A stretch of DNA of 64,000 nucleotides from Chryseobacterium suipulveris (GTDB lineage: Bacteria > Bacteroidota > Bacteroidia > Flavobacteriales > Weeksellaceae). The DNA is taken from the NCBI RefSeq assembly GCF_022811685.1, contig NZ_CP094532.1, positions 707,501-771,500 on the forward strand. The letters run 5' to 3'. The notes beneath the pieces are model-generated. The model was not told the origin of the DNA, ran no database searches, and saw only the letters and a program-made list of their open reading frames with translations. This document shows positions 41,975 to 51,082 of this stretch, piece after piece (within the stretch, counting starts at the first letter, position 1; each line of letters opens with the position of its first letter). Made by a program: the position numbers and the translations under genes.

Positions 41975-42090
41975 GTTGGAGTGTGGGTGAGTTGATGAGT
42001 GATGAAATTGAGTTTTGCAAATTTATACGATGATGAAATTTCAAATTACAAATAAAAAAAGATTTTTATCTTTATTTAAAATTTGGAAGG

Positions 42091-42540
42091 ATGCAGAAGA
42101 ACACCGTAACCAAAAGTGACATTAGGAATTATATTCGCGAGGTCATTATCACCAAAATAGAAAAGTTAGAAAAATTCATAGAATTCACTCTTGATGCAAG
42201 CCGCGAAATCAAGAAAACTCCGAAATATGACTCAATCCGAGAGGAAATGCAGGAGGAAATCTACCAAATGCAGAAACAGCTTGCCTCGCTGAACGACCTT
42301 AGAAGAAATTTGACAAAAGTTCTGAATACGCCAACCGACAAAGTCCAGCTCGGTTCAGTGGTGTTTACCAACAAAGCAAGATTTTATATATCAGTTTCGC
42401 TGGGCGAGTTTTTCTTTGAAGGAGACCGTTTCTATGCGATTTCTGAAGAAAGTCCGATGGCAAAAATAATGTTCGGCAAAAAACAGGGCGACTCTTTTGT
42501 GCTCAACAATATTAGTCAAACCATCGAAGAGGTAATGTAA
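42091..42540 (+). CDS. GreA/GreB-like protein with a C-terminal FKBP-like domain
   Basis: A 149-residue protein with an N-terminal helical hairpin (KIEKLEKFIEFTLDASREI through REEMQEEIYQMQKQLASLNDL) and a C-terminal beta domain (VQLGSVVFTNKARFYISVSLGE, ISEESPMAKIMFGKKQGDSF), the arrangement of Gre-type transcript cleavage factors. The sequence of the hairpin tip is not a clear GreA acidic patch, so it may be an RNAP-binding Gre-like factor without cleavage activity. It is followed one base later by the nitroreductase start (TAATATG), so the two form an operon. Confidence 0.7.
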   Translation: MQKNTVTKSDIRNYIREVIITKIEKLEKFIEFTLDASREIKKTPKYDSIREEMQEEIYQMQKQLASLNDLRRNLTKVLNTPTDKVQLGSVVFTNKARFYISVSLGEFFFEGDRFYAISEESPMAKIMFGKKQGDSFVLNNISQTIEEVM

Positions 42541-42541
42541 T

Positions 42542-43093
42542 ATGGAAGATTCAAAGCCGACTAAGCAAGAAAAAGCTGCCATTCTAAAAGGGATTATCAA
42601 ATCCAGACGAAGCGTCTTTCCGAAAAACTATTCTGATGAAAAAATTGATGATGAAATTCTAGAAGAAATTCTTGAATCCGCCAATTTTGCCCCGAATCAC
42701 AAGCGGACAAAACCTGTCCGTTTGAAAGTCTTTCGTGGCGAAGAAAAATCGAAATTCGGACTTAAACTGGCAGAAATCTACAAATCTACAACGCGACCAG
42801 AAGTTTTTCTTGAGAAAAAATACATCGACATTACCAATAAAATTTCGAAGACCGACACGTTATTGGCTATTTGTGTGAACTTCAGTGGTTTGGTTCCCGA
42901 ATGGGAGGAAATTGCTTCTGCCGCAATGTCTGTGCAGAATATGTATCTTACTTGTACGGTTTACGGAATCGGATGTTATTGGAGCACGCCTGGAATGATT
43001 GTCCATCTTGGCGATTTTCTTGGTCTTGAAGAAAACCAGCGGTGCATCGGTCTTTTTTATATGGGTAAAGTCAAAGAAGATCAGTCTTCGTAA
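42542..43093 (+). CDS. Nitroreductase-family flavoprotein
   Basis: A 183-residue FMN-dependent NAD(P)H oxidoreductase. Family elements are the N-terminal IIKSRRSVFPKNYSDEKID, NFAPNHKRTKPVRLKVFRGE, the central EWEEIASAAMSVQNMYLTC and GIGCYWSTPGMI with the FMN-binding Gly region. It resembles the YdjA-like subgroup. Physiological substrate unknown. The 3' end overlaps the convergent NamZ gene by 13 bp. Confidence 0.85.
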   Translation: MEDSKPTKQEKAAILKGIIKSRRSVFPKNYSDEKIDDEILEEILESANFAPNHKRTKPVRLKVFRGEEKSKFGLKLAEIYKSTTRPEVFLEKKYIDITNKISKTDTLLAICVNFSGLVPEWEEIASAAMSVQNMYLTCTVYGIGCYWSTPGMIVHLGDFLGLEENQRCIGLFYMGKVKEDQSS

Positions 43094-44268
43094 ACCACAT
43101 ATTTCGTGCGAATTTTTTCGAAAGCATCTAAATCTTTTTGCCAAGATTGTCTAATTTCTACTTCAGTTTTACCTGCGATAATCTGCTTTCTCAGTTCGTC
43201 GGTTCCTGCGAGTTTGTCGAAAAACAGATTTTTTAGAAAGAAATCCTGTTGCGGGTTTTTGTAATTTTTGTAGGCGTTTAAAAGCCAGTCCAAATTCAGC
43301 TTCCTGAGTTCTTCTGGATGTTTAGAGAGGTTTTCGCCATAACAAAGTTTGCCATTCAGGAATGGATCTTTTGCACCATAGTTTGGTTTTGGGGTGAATT
43401 TGTAGGGCAGATTTTTCGTCCACGGACTTCCATAAATCTGGAAAGGTAAATCCGTTCCGCGACCTACGGAAACCTGCGTTCCCTCAAAGAAACACAAGCT
43501 CGGATAAAGATTGATGGATTTGTCATTCGGAAGATTTGGCGAAGGTTTGTCTGAGATTTTGTAGCGTTGTTTTTTGTGGTAGTTCATCATCGGAATCAAA
43601 GTGTATTTTGCTTGAATTCCGTTTTTGAGCCACTTTTCGCCATTTATCATTTTGCCGTATTCGCCAATCGTCAAACCATAAACAACGGGAATATTGTGCA
43701 TTCCGACGAAACTTTTCCATTGGTCTTTTAAGGCAGGGCCGTCAATATATCCGTCGTGTGGATTTGGTCGGTCCAGAACCATTATTTCGACATTGTTTTC
43801 CGCTCCAGCTTCCATTACATAAGTCAAAGTGGAAATATAGGTGTAAAAGCGTACGCCAACATCTTGAATATCAAAAACGACCAAATCGATTCCCTTCAAT
43901 TGTCCAGGAGTCGGTTTTTTGTTGCTTCCGTAAAGTGAGACAATTGGGATTCCTGTCTTGGAATCCACTCCGTTTTTTACGTGCTCACCTGCATCAGCAT
44001 CACCGCGAAACCCGTGTTCGGGGGCGAAAATGGTTTTAATCTTAATAGTGTTTTTAACGAGGAAATCTACCAGAAAAGTTTTGTCGTTGAGCAATCCGGT
44101 TTGGTTCGTAACGACTGCAATTGTTTTATTTTTAAGCAAAGGAAGATAAAGTTCGGGTCGGTCTGCACCTGTTTTAAAGCATTGCTTATCGGTGTTTTGT
44201 GCTGAAACGGTGGTTTGAAAGCTAAAATAAATCAACACAATCAGAAATAAATTTTTAATTTTGGACAT
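43081..44268 (-). CDS. namZ: DUF1343 protein, NamZ-like exo-N-acetylmuramidase
   Basis: A 395-residue exported protein with signal peptide MSKIKNLFLIVLIYFSFQTTVSAQ. Segments typical of DUF1343 include NQTGLLNDKTFLVDFL, FAPEHGFRGDADAGE, SLYGSNKKPTPGQLKGIDLVVFDIQDVG (split), LDRPNP and VSVGRGTDLPFQIYG. The family includes NamZ, which releases MurNAc from peptidoglycan fragments and takes part in cell-wall recycling. Two nearby ATGs (44268, 44277) fit; the nearer gives the cleaner signal peptide. The divergent permease gene begins 13 bp away. Confidence 0.88.
   Translation of the reverse strand: MSKIKNLFLIVLIYFSFQTTVSAQNTDKQCFKTGADRPELYLPLLKNKTIAVVTNQTGLLNDKTFLVDFLVKNTIKIKTIFAPEHGFRGDADAGEHVKNGVDSKTGIPIVSLYGSNKKPTPGQLKGIDLVVFDIQDVGVRFYTYISTLTYVMEAGAENNVEIMVLDRPNPHDGYIDGPALKDQWKSFVGMHNIPVVYGLTIGEYGKMINGEKWLKNGIQAKYTLIPMMNYHKKQRYKISDKPSPNLPNDKSINLYPSLCFFEGTQVSVGRGTDLPFQIYGSPWTKNLPYKFTPKPNYGAKDPFLNGKLCYGENLSKHPEELRKLNLDWLLNAYKNYKNPQQDFFLKNLFFDKLAGTDELRKQIIAGKTEVEIRQSWQKDLDAFEKIRTKYVVYED
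44256..44263 (+). promoter_or_regulatory. -7 box of the permease promoter, inside namZ
   Basis: TAATTTTG on the plus strand covers codons 2-5 of the divergent namZ. It predicts a transcript start near 44270 and a leader of about 12 nt before the TTG at 44282. Confidence 0.5.
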
Positions 44269-44281
44269 TAAATTCATCTGT

Positions 44282-45511
44282 TTGAAATTTCCATTATACT
44301 TTTCCAAAAAAATAGCGTTTTCCAAAGATAACAAAAATAATCTCTCGCGGATTATTGTCTTTATTGGTCGGCTTTCTGTAGCTTTGGGTGTGATTGTTTC
44401 GCTGATCACGGTATCTACTGGAATCGGTTCGAAAACTGCGATCAAGGAAAGAATGGCCGATTTTTCGGGACACATTTCTATCAAGTCGGAAAAGTCGAAT
44501 AACTCTTACAATTCTTCGCCATTGAGTACGGAAGGTCTTCAAATTCAAAAAATTAAAGAACTTCCTGATGTCGCATCGTTGCAAGAATATGTTACCTCAA
44601 GCGGAATCTTGCGTAAGGAGCACAATTTTGCTGGAATTATTTTTAAAGGAATAGGACCTGATTTTGACCACGAAAGATTTAAGAAATTTTTGATTGAAGG
44701 GAAAACTCCAAGAGTGAAAGAGGGGGTTTATAATGGAGGTGTTTGTATTTCTTCAAAGTTGGCGTCGGATCTGCATTTAAAAGTTAAAGACAGTATCGTT
44801 GCGATCTTTTCAAAAGAAGATCAGAAACCGCTTTACAGAAAATTCGAGGTAGTAGGAATTTACAAGACCGATATTAAAATGATTGACGACCTTTTCGTTA
44901 TCGGTGGAATCAATCACGCGCGAAAAATTCAGGGAATGAATGACAGCGAAATTGGTGGGATTGACGTGTTCCTCAAAAATATTAACGATATCGATAAAGA
45001 CGCACCTGCTGTTGATAAACTCTCAGGATACAAAAACTACACTGTAAAAGCAACCGAAGAATATCCACAAATTATGGATTTTATTTCGATTTTTGATACC
45101 AACATCGCGCTGATCATTGCTATCATGCTTTTTGTGGTCATCATCAATATAGTGATGGTACTTCTGATTCTGATTATAGAAAGGACTAATTCGATCGGGA
45201 TGCTTAAAACATTGGGAGCAAGTAACGGACAAATCAGGACGATTTTCATCAACTATACTTTGCTCATTATGATTCCTGGGCTGGTTTTAGGGAATTTGAT
45301 TGGTCTTGGTTTTCTGCTACTCCAGAAATATTTCAGCATCATTAAACTAAATCCCGAAAATTACTATATAAGTACGGTTCCTGTAGATCTGAACATCTTC
45401 TATATTCTCGCAATTTCGTTGGGAATTCTAGTGGTATCGGCAATTTCGCTCATCTTGCCGAGTTACCTGATCAGTAAGATTTCGCCAGTGAAAGCAATTA
45501 AATACAATTAA
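44282..45511 (+). CDS. FtsX/LolE-like ABC-transporter permease, TTG start
   Basis: A 409-residue permease of the MacB/LolC-LolE type. It has an N-terminal helix (IIVFIGRLSVALGVIVSLITV), a large periplasmic domain (about 60-270) and three C-terminal helices (IALIIAIMLFVVIINIVMVL, the region after FINYTLLIMIPG, and FYILAISLGILVVSAISLIL) with the family motif SIGMLKTLGA. It probably moves lipoproteins or other envelope cargo with an ATPase encoded elsewhere. No ATG fits; the TTG at 44282 directly precedes KFPLYFSKKIAFSKDN, the usual N-terminus in this group. Confidence 0.83.
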   Translation: MKFPLYFSKKIAFSKDNKNNLSRIIVFIGRLSVALGVIVSLITVSTGIGSKTAIKERMADFSGHISIKSEKSNNSYNSSPLSTEGLQIQKIKELPDVASLQEYVTSSGILRKEHNFAGIIFKGIGPDFDHERFKKFLIEGKTPRVKEGVYNGGVCISSKLASDLHLKVKDSIVAIFSKEDQKPLYRKFEVVGIYKTDIKMIDDLFVIGGINHARKIQGMNDSEIGGIDVFLKNINDIDKDAPAVDKLSGYKNYTVKATEEYPQIMDFISIFDTNIALIIAIMLFVVIINIVMVLLILIIERTNSIGMLKTLGASNGQIRTIFINYTLLIMIPGLVLGNLIGLGFLLLQKYFSIIKLNPENYYISTVPVDLNIFYILAISLGILVVSAISLILPSYLISKISPVKAIKYN

Positions 45512-45550
45512 TAAAATCTTTTAAAAAAAAATCATTCGGTGGAGATTGAC

Positions 45551-45558
45551 TATTTTTG
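45551..45558 (+). promoter_or_regulatory. -7 box of the PLP beta-synthase promoter
   Basis: TATTTTTG matches the consensus exactly and lies 26 bp before the ATG at 45585. Confidence 0.5.
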
Positions 45559-45584
45559 TCGCTCCAAAAAAAGAAATACGCACA

Positions 45585-46565
45585 ATGAAATATGCAGAAA
45601 ACATTCTCGAAACTATAGGAAACACACCTCTTGTGAAACTCAACAAGGTTTTAGGTGAAGATTTCCCTGCTTTGGTTTTGGCAAAAGTAGAAACATTTAA
45701 CCCTGGAAATTCTGTGAAAGATCGAATGGCGCTTAAAATGATCGAAGACGCTGAGAAAGACGGCAGATTGAAGCCAGGAGGAACCATTATCGAAGGAACG
45801 TCTGGAAACACTGGAATGGGATTGGCTCTGGCTGCAATTGTGAAAGGATACAAATGTATCTTTGTGACAAACTCGAAGCAGTCCAAAGAAAAATGTGATA
45901 TTTTGAGGGCGGTAGGAGCGGAAGTAATCGTGTGTCCGACTGATGTGAAACCAACCGACCCGCGTTCTTACTATTCCGTTTCAAAAAGATTGGCTACAGA
46001 AACCGAAAACGGGTGGTACGTGAATCAATACGACAATTTATCGAACAGGGAAGCGCATTACGAATCAACCGCGCCCGAAATTTGGGAGCAAACGGACGGA
46101 AGAATCACGCACTTTGTGGTAGGAGCGGGAACGGGTGGAACAATTTGCGGCGTTGGTAAATTTTTAAAAGAAAAGAACCAAAACATCCAGATAATCGGCG
46201 TTGACACATTTGGTTCGATCCTGAAAGAATTTCACGAAACTGGTGAAATACATTACGATCACGCCTATACTTATATTACAGAAGGAATCGGCGAAGACAT
46301 TATTCCTGAAAATTACGATATGTCGGTAATTGACCATTTCGAGAAAGTGACGGATAAAGACGGAGCCGTTTACGCCCGGAAACTTGCAAAGGAAGAAGGG
46401 ATTTTCTGCGGTTACTCTGCAGGAAGTGCTATTTCTGCATTGGTACAGATGAAAGATCAGTTTACAAAAGATGACGTGGTTGTAGTATTGCTTCACGACC
46501 ACGGTTCAAGATATGTCGGGAAAATTTATAATGACGACTGGATGAAAGAGCAGGGTTGGCTCTGA
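45585..46565 (+). CDS. PLP-dependent cysteine synthase / cystathionine beta-synthase
   Basis: A 326-residue fold-type II PLP enzyme. The PLP lysine is in NPGNSVKDRMA (near residue 42), the substrate loop is EGTSGNTGMGLA, and the phosphate-binding loop is VVGAGTGGTICG, with CGYSAGSA near the end. The sequence is closer to the catalytic core of cystathionine beta-synthase (DPRSYY, GIGEDIIPENYD) than to classic CysK, but the regulatory CBS domains are absent. Substrate choice cannot be settled here. A strong terminator follows. Confidence 0.88.
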   Translation: MKYAENILETIGNTPLVKLNKVLGEDFPALVLAKVETFNPGNSVKDRMALKMIEDAEKDGRLKPGGTIIEGTSGNTGMGLALAAIVKGYKCIFVTNSKQSKEKCDILRAVGAEVIVCPTDVKPTDPRSYYSVSKRLATETENGWYVNQYDNLSNREAHYESTAPEIWEQTDGRITHFVVGAGTGGTICGVGKFLKEKNQNIQIIGVDTFGSILKEFHETGEIHYDHAYTYITEGIGEDIIPENYDMSVIDHFEKVTDKDGAVYARKLAKEEGIFCGYSAGSAISALVQMKDQFTKDDVVVVLLHDHGSRYVGKIYNDDWMKEQGWL

Positions 46566-46603
46566 GCACCAATTTACTAAAAGTATTACTTCATAACATT
46601 AAT

Positions 46604-46632
46604 GCTGGATTTCTTAGTCCAGCTTTTTTTTA
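46604..46632 (+). terminator. Intrinsic terminator after the PLP beta-synthase
   Basis: GCTGGA and TCCAGC form a 6-bp stem with an 8-nt loop, followed by nine T residues. Confidence 0.85.
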
Positions 46633-46711
46633 AGCACCAGAATAAATTCAAAACAGGTGTAAGGTGCATCATGATAATTACTTAGACAATTTCCATCTTA
46701 TTCTCGAATTT

Positions 46712-46802
46712 CGCACTTCGTATTTCGTATTTCGTACTTTGTACTTTGTACTTTGTACTTTGTACTTTGTACTTTGTACTTTGTACTTTGTATTTCGTCC
46801 TT
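46712..46802. repeat. (GTACTTT)8 heptamer array
   Basis: Eight perfect GTACTTT units (46734-46789), preceded by CGTATTT/CGTACTT variants and followed by GTATTTC. It abuts the stop codon of the large barrel gene. The frames across it translate to a repeated LYFVLCT peptide on one strand, but nothing suggests a gene. Confidence 0.85.
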
Positions 46803-49800
46803 CTAAAAGCTTGCTTTCACCTGCACCGATCCGATATGAATGGTTCGTTCACCAGAATTTCTTCCCTCATAATTGATGTTCAGCTGGATTAAAGACGAAA
46901 TTGCCTGCTGAAAGAATACACTCCAAACTTGGTTTTTGCCCGGTTTCAGTCCGTCGAGCATTTGGTTTCCGACTAATGAAAAACTATTCCCTGTGAAGTT
47001 GTTGTTGATAAACGAAAAACTTCCGCGAACCGAAGTCTTTTTCCGTTCCCATTGTAAACTACCTGTAAGATCGAAAGTTTTCAGAAGCTCTTCACCATCC
47101 GTTCTTTTCTTTTGCCTTAAAGCGGACGAAAGTTCTGCCTGAACCGCTTCCGTCAACTTGTACGTCGCTTTCGGTCTCGTCTCAAAATTATTTAATAGAT
47201 AATCCCTGGTTTTAAAAAGTTGTGATGAATTGGAGATTTGATGCAACGAATTTTCCCAATCAATCCGAAATTCCTTATTGAACCAATATCCGATATTTAG
47301 AAAGTTTGAAGTTTGCGACCGCTCTTCGTTGCTGAAATTGGCATTAATGAGGTTTTGGCTGTCCACAAAGCGGTAACTTCCGTTCCAACCTGATTTGTCG
47401 GTGGGGTTGAACTGCGCTGAAGCAAGGATATTTTGATTTTTCAGTATTTGGTCACTGTTTTTCTCAAAAGGATTCCAAACCAATACCTTGTCTTTTTTGA
47501 AGAATGAGTTTTGGGAATTTAGGGAGATATTAAAATTCCATCGTTTCAGAAACCTGTTTTCCGAATTGAAAATCACGGATGGATTCACAAACAAAGCAAG
47601 CTGCATTTTGTTTTTGTTGGAGGGGAGATAATTCACGGTATTGGTGTAAACTCTGATATACTGTGCCAAATCTGCATATTCCGCAATTTCGAACTCGTCG
47701 AGCTGTTGGATTCCGTCGCCGTTGTAGTCGGTCCATTTGTAGATTCCCTGTCCGTCGGTTACTTTGATGTACTGAAATTCCCGCAGTGCTTCCTGTCCGT
47801 TTCCGAGTTCATAAAATGCCTGCAAACGCATCCCGTTTTTAAAAAGCTGTTGATTGTATAAGATATTTCCCACAACAAAATCCTGGTTAAACTGGTTCGC
47901 AAAATCCTGTTGCTGGTAATAGAATTTGCGGTAGTGAACCAAGGCGTTCAGCGTAGTTTTTTCAGTTTTAATAATTTGGCTTTCCGCCATTAATCCCAAA
48001 ATGTGGTTCATATTTTCAAGCGCATTATTCCGAATCGAATCGTTGTCGCGAAAGTAAAGTTTGGTTAAAAGTTTCGTTCTTGCAGAGTCGCCAATTTTCT
48101 TCTGCACGAAAATTTCTTTCCAACTGAAACTTGAGACGTCATATTTTTCAGTTTCGTTGAATTTCTTCAGGTTATGCTCCATATTTCCGCCAATTCCCCA
48201 ACTTCCTTTTTTTCCAGTGTATTCAGAAATTACTCCGCCGCGGATAAATTTGGTGTTCTGCAAATTTGCCTTTGTGTCGAGATAAGAAAATTTTCCTGTA
48301 GTGTTAATTTTCCCTTTGACCCAAGCAAAATCCAGATCGTTTTTCAGTCCTTTGTAGGAATCTTTCTCGTCCAGATAATTCATCCTATAATTAATGAAGG
48401 AAAGGTTTTTCCATTGGTTTAGGAAGCTGAAAATGAATCTGTTCTGTGTTTTTTGGTTAAATTCCTGAAGAAGGTTGAAGTCCCGTGAAAACTCCACGTC
48501 ATTGATCCTGTCGAGAATATGGAACCGTGAACTGATTTGCTGGAATTCGAAGGACGGTGTTCCTTTCCAGTTATTCTTGGTGAAAGTTTTGTTCCCAAAG
48601 ATTCTTCCTGCATAACCGATATTCTGTTCGGAATCTCGGGAAGAAAAAAGGTTCGGGTCGTAGTTGCTCAGCGAAAAATCAGTCCCGATTCGCCCATTAT
48701 TGAGCAAAACCTCCGTATTGGTAGAAAAAACTTGGGATTTCTGTGGAGCTGGAAGTTTTCTCACCGCTCTGTAATCACCGAGATTAGTGCCTACATATTC
48801 GAAAACGCGTCCGTTATTGGTGGTTTGTTTCAACCGGTAGTCGCCGAGGTTTTGCCCGAAATAGGTAAATGCGACCTGGTAAAGCGTCAAACTCTGGTCG
48901 TTGGAGTGTTCGTAATAATTTCCGTTTGGATTTTGCACCAATTGATAAAGGATTTTATTCACGTCAAACTCTGAAATCGTTCCGGAAGGCGCATACATCA
49001 GTTCGGGATTATTTCCAGCATTTGCCAAAATCTGCTCTTCTTCCTTTGTTAGGTTTAAGGAAAGCGGCGCGTTCTTATTGTCATTTTCCAAAAACCAGTT
49101 GAACCCGAATTTTACTTTTTCTCTTTCGTGGCGTATTCCGCCGGTTACGACGAATCTGTTGTAGTTTCTGTTGGTATAGTTGTAGGAAATGGTGATGAAA
49201 TTCTGTTTGAAGATTGGTCGAAAGCTGGTAAAAGTCACTTCCCCTGTATTGTAGTTGATGAAATAATCCTGGTTTTCGCCGCGTTTCATTAAAATACCGT
49301 CGATAAATACCTGTTCGGAGCCGGAAATTATGGTGATGAACTGTTCGCCGTTTTTGCCATTCAGCCGGTACGGTCCCTGATTTCCTTCCACTCCCTGAAA
49401 ACGGATTCGGTGAAATTCGCTTCTTGCAACTCCCGCAGAAACATCAACGAAGGTTTTGTTTTGATTTCCGAAATTGGTTTCAAACTCCAGTCCCATACTT
49501 CTTCTTTGAAATCTTCCGAAATAGGTTTGGTTGTCGAGCAAGTCGAGGTGTCCGGCTCTGAGAATCGATTTTTCCTTCATATTGAGCTGGATATAGACTT
49601 TGTCAAATTCTTCCAGCGTCTGTGTGTATCCGTCGGCTTGGATGGGGAGATTGTGGTCGGAAATACTTGCGAGAATAGAGATATCTTTCGACAATTTACC
49701 CGAAATCTGCATATCCATCGAGCTTTGCACGCTTTGGCCTTGATTATTGCCGAATGTGATTCCTCGGATAATGGAACCTTTCGACTGCAGGTCGCCCAAA

Positions 49801-50036
49801 ATTTGTGATCGGGTATTTTTTACCAGTACTCCTTCATCTACAATGATCTTGTTTCTGGTTCTGATAAAGTCGAGCGTATCTTTAGAGAAAACATCTTTAT
49901 TGATTTTTGCGGCAATAATCGAATCTCTTTTTAGCGAATCTTCGGGAATGTTGGGATTCTTCCACATGAAAATTTGGGCATTAATTAAACTAAAGCCCGA
50001 AAAAAAAAGGAAGAAAAAAAATATTCTTTGAATCAA
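46803..50036 (-). CDS. Very large outer-membrane beta-barrel protein
   Basis: A 1077-residue exported protein with signal peptide IQRIFFFFLFFSGFSLINA and a TTG start (no ATG fits). The first ~300 residues contain SKGSIIRGITFGNNQGQSVQ, SSMDMQISGKLSKDISILAS and repeated FGRFQRRSMGLEFETNFGN-like strands; the rest is a long series of amphipathic strands with W/Y/N-rich turns, ending in VQVKASF. The N-terminal region resembles segments of the T9SS translocon SprA, but the protein is less than half its length and lacks the SprA repeats I would expect. Function unknown. Confidence 0.72.
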   Translation of the reverse strand: MIQRIFFFFLFFSGFSLINAQIFMWKNPNIPEDSLKRDSIIAAKINKDVFSKDTLDFIRTRNKIIVDEGVLVKNTRSQILGDLQSKGSIIRGITFGNNQGQSVQSSMDMQISGKLSKDISILASISDHNLPIQADGYTQTLEEFDKVYIQLNMKEKSILRAGHLDLLDNQTYFGRFQRRSMGLEFETNFGNQNKTFVDVSAGVARSEFHRIRFQGVEGNQGPYRLNGKNGEQFITIISGSEQVFIDGILMKRGENQDYFINYNTGEVTFTSFRPIFKQNFITISYNYTNRNYNRFVVTGGIRHEREKVKFGFNWFLENDNKNAPLSLNLTKEEEQILANAGNNPELMYAPSGTISEFDVNKILYQLVQNPNGNYYEHSNDQSLTLYQVAFTYFGQNLGDYRLKQTTNNGRVFEYVGTNLGDYRAVRKLPAPQKSQVFSTNTEVLLNNGRIGTDFSLSNYDPNLFSSRDSEQNIGYAGRIFGNKTFTKNNWKGTPSFEFQQISSRFHILDRINDVEFSRDFNLLQEFNQKTQNRFIFSFLNQWKNLSFINYRMNYLDEKDSYKGLKNDLDFAWVKGKINTTGKFSYLDTKANLQNTKFIRGGVISEYTGKKGSWGIGGNMEHNLKKFNETEKYDVSSFSWKEIFVQKKIGDSARTKLLTKLYFRDNDSIRNNALENMNHILGLMAESQIIKTEKTTLNALVHYRKFYYQQQDFANQFNQDFVVGNILYNQQLFKNGMRLQAFYELGNGQEALREFQYIKVTDGQGIYKWTDYNGDGIQQLDEFEIAEYADLAQYIRVYTNTVNYLPSNKNKMQLALFVNPSVIFNSENRFLKRWNFNISLNSQNSFFKKDKVLVWNPFEKNSDQILKNQNILASAQFNPTDKSGWNGSYRFVDSQNLINANFSNEERSQTSNFLNIGYWFNKEFRIDWENSLHQISNSSQLFKTRDYLLNNFETRPKATYKLTEAVQAELSSALRQKKRTDGEELLKTFDLTGSLQWERKKTSVRGSFSFINNNFTGNSFSLVGNQMLDGLKPGKNQVWSVFFQQAISSLIQLNINYEGRNSGERTIHIGSVQVKASF

Positions 50037-50146
50037 AATCCACGCAAATGCTTGGTGTAAAAGTAACGAAAAACCTTTGTTAATATTACGGTTGGATATT
50101 TAACAATTATTTAACCCTTTAATTATGGTAATTGTAAAATTCGTTG

Positions 50147-50154
50147 TATTTTTG
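50147..50154 (+). promoter_or_regulatory. -7 box of T9SS cargo gene 1
   Basis: TATTTTTG, exact consensus, 34 bp before the ATG at 50189. Confidence 0.55.
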
Positions 50155-50188
50155 CGGTGTAAAATATTAACAATTAAAATTTGAAACA

Positions 50189-50929
50189 ATGAAAAAACTT
50201 TATTCATTATTTGCAGCTGTAGTGATTGCTGCAACGGTTAGTGCGCAGGGAACGGAAGGATTTAGTTCTCAAGCAAATACTACTGGTACTAATTATACCA
50301 CAGTTAACTTCACAGGTATGGATAATACAACTTGGGCTTTAGCTCTTGCAAGGATTGTGGACACCTCTGCAAACTATGCGATTACGGGATCCACTGCTTT
50401 GATGAACGCCAATGGTACAATCACAATTACTTTTGGTAGTGGTGTTGGAAATTTGAAATTCCAGTATATGAAGGCGTTTACTGGCGGTACTGCAAGAAGT
50501 ATTCAGGTTTCCGTAAATGGAACTATTGTTAATACAACTCCTACTTTTGGATCAGGAAGTGGAGCTCAAACGACAGTTTATGATTATTCCTACGATATCA
50601 ACAGTAGTGGAAGTACAGTAGTTGAAGTTAAGGTTCTTGGAGCACAAACTTCTCTTGACAATTTTGTTTGGACAGCTGCTCCAACAATGTCAGTTACCGA
50701 CATCAACGCTGCTAAAGCAAGCTTGGTTAAAAACACTTTGGTTAATAACACCATCAACTTCGCTGCTAAAGCTGACGTGAAAATCGTGAACATGAACGGA
50801 CAGGTTGTGAAAACAGCTTCTGTAAACGAAAACACAACTCTTGACGTTTCTGCACTTACTAAAGGAACTTACATCGTAACCGGTGTGGTAAACGGTAAAG
50901 CGGTTTCTGAAAAAGTAATAAAAAAATAA
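50189..50929 (+). CDS. Secreted protein with type IX secretion sorting domain (1)
   Basis: A 246-residue protein with signal peptide MKKLYSLFAAVVIAATVSAQ, a beta-sandwich domain (about 25-155), and a C-terminal type A sorting domain (from about 160: VKIVNMNGQVVKT, TLDVSALTKGTYIVTGV, ending KVIKK). The latter directs export through the T9SS and cleavage or attachment at the surface. The function of the mature domain is unknown. It shares an almost identical leader and C-terminal layout with the next gene, and both have their own terminators. Confidence 0.87.
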   Translation: MKKLYSLFAAVVIAATVSAQGTEGFSSQANTTGTNYTTVNFTGMDNTTWALALARIVDTSANYAITGSTALMNANGTITITFGSGVGNLKFQYMKAFTGGTARSIQVSVNGTIVNTTPTFGSGSGAQTTVYDYSYDINSSGSTVVEVKVLGAQTSLDNFVWTAAPTMSVTDINAAKASLVKNTLVNNTINFAAKADVKIVNMNGQVVKTASVNENTTLDVSALTKGTYIVTGVVNGKAVSEKVIKK

Positions 50930-50950
50930 TCTCTTTCGATCGATAAATCT

Positions 50951-50980
50951 AAGGTTGCCAATTATCGGCAACCTTTTTTT
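50951..50980 (+). terminator. Terminator after T9SS cargo gene 1
   Basis: AAGGTTGCC and GGCAACCTT form a 9-bp perfect stem with a 7-nt loop and a run of seven T residues. Confidence 0.9.
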
Positions 50981-51036
50981 GTTAGAATGTTAACAAAATT
51001 TATTAGACTTTAGTCTATTTAATAAAAACTAATGCG

Positions 51037-51044
51037 TAAATTTG
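51037..51044 (+). promoter_or_regulatory. -7 box of T9SS cargo gene 2
   Basis: TAAATTTG, exact consensus, 38 bp before the ATG at 51083. It lies inside a longer frame that could be read from 51032, which rules that start out. Confidence 0.55.
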
Positions 51045-51082
51045 TATTCCAAAGAATAAGTAACAATTTAAAATTTAAAACA

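Noticed and set aside
46712..46802. Possible CRISPR array
   Set aside because: Repeat unit is 7 bp with no spacers and there are no cas genes nearby.
46664..46876. Open frame coding repeated LYFVLCT peptides
   Set aside because: It is a translation of the (GTACTTT)n array; no start signal and no protein-like composition.
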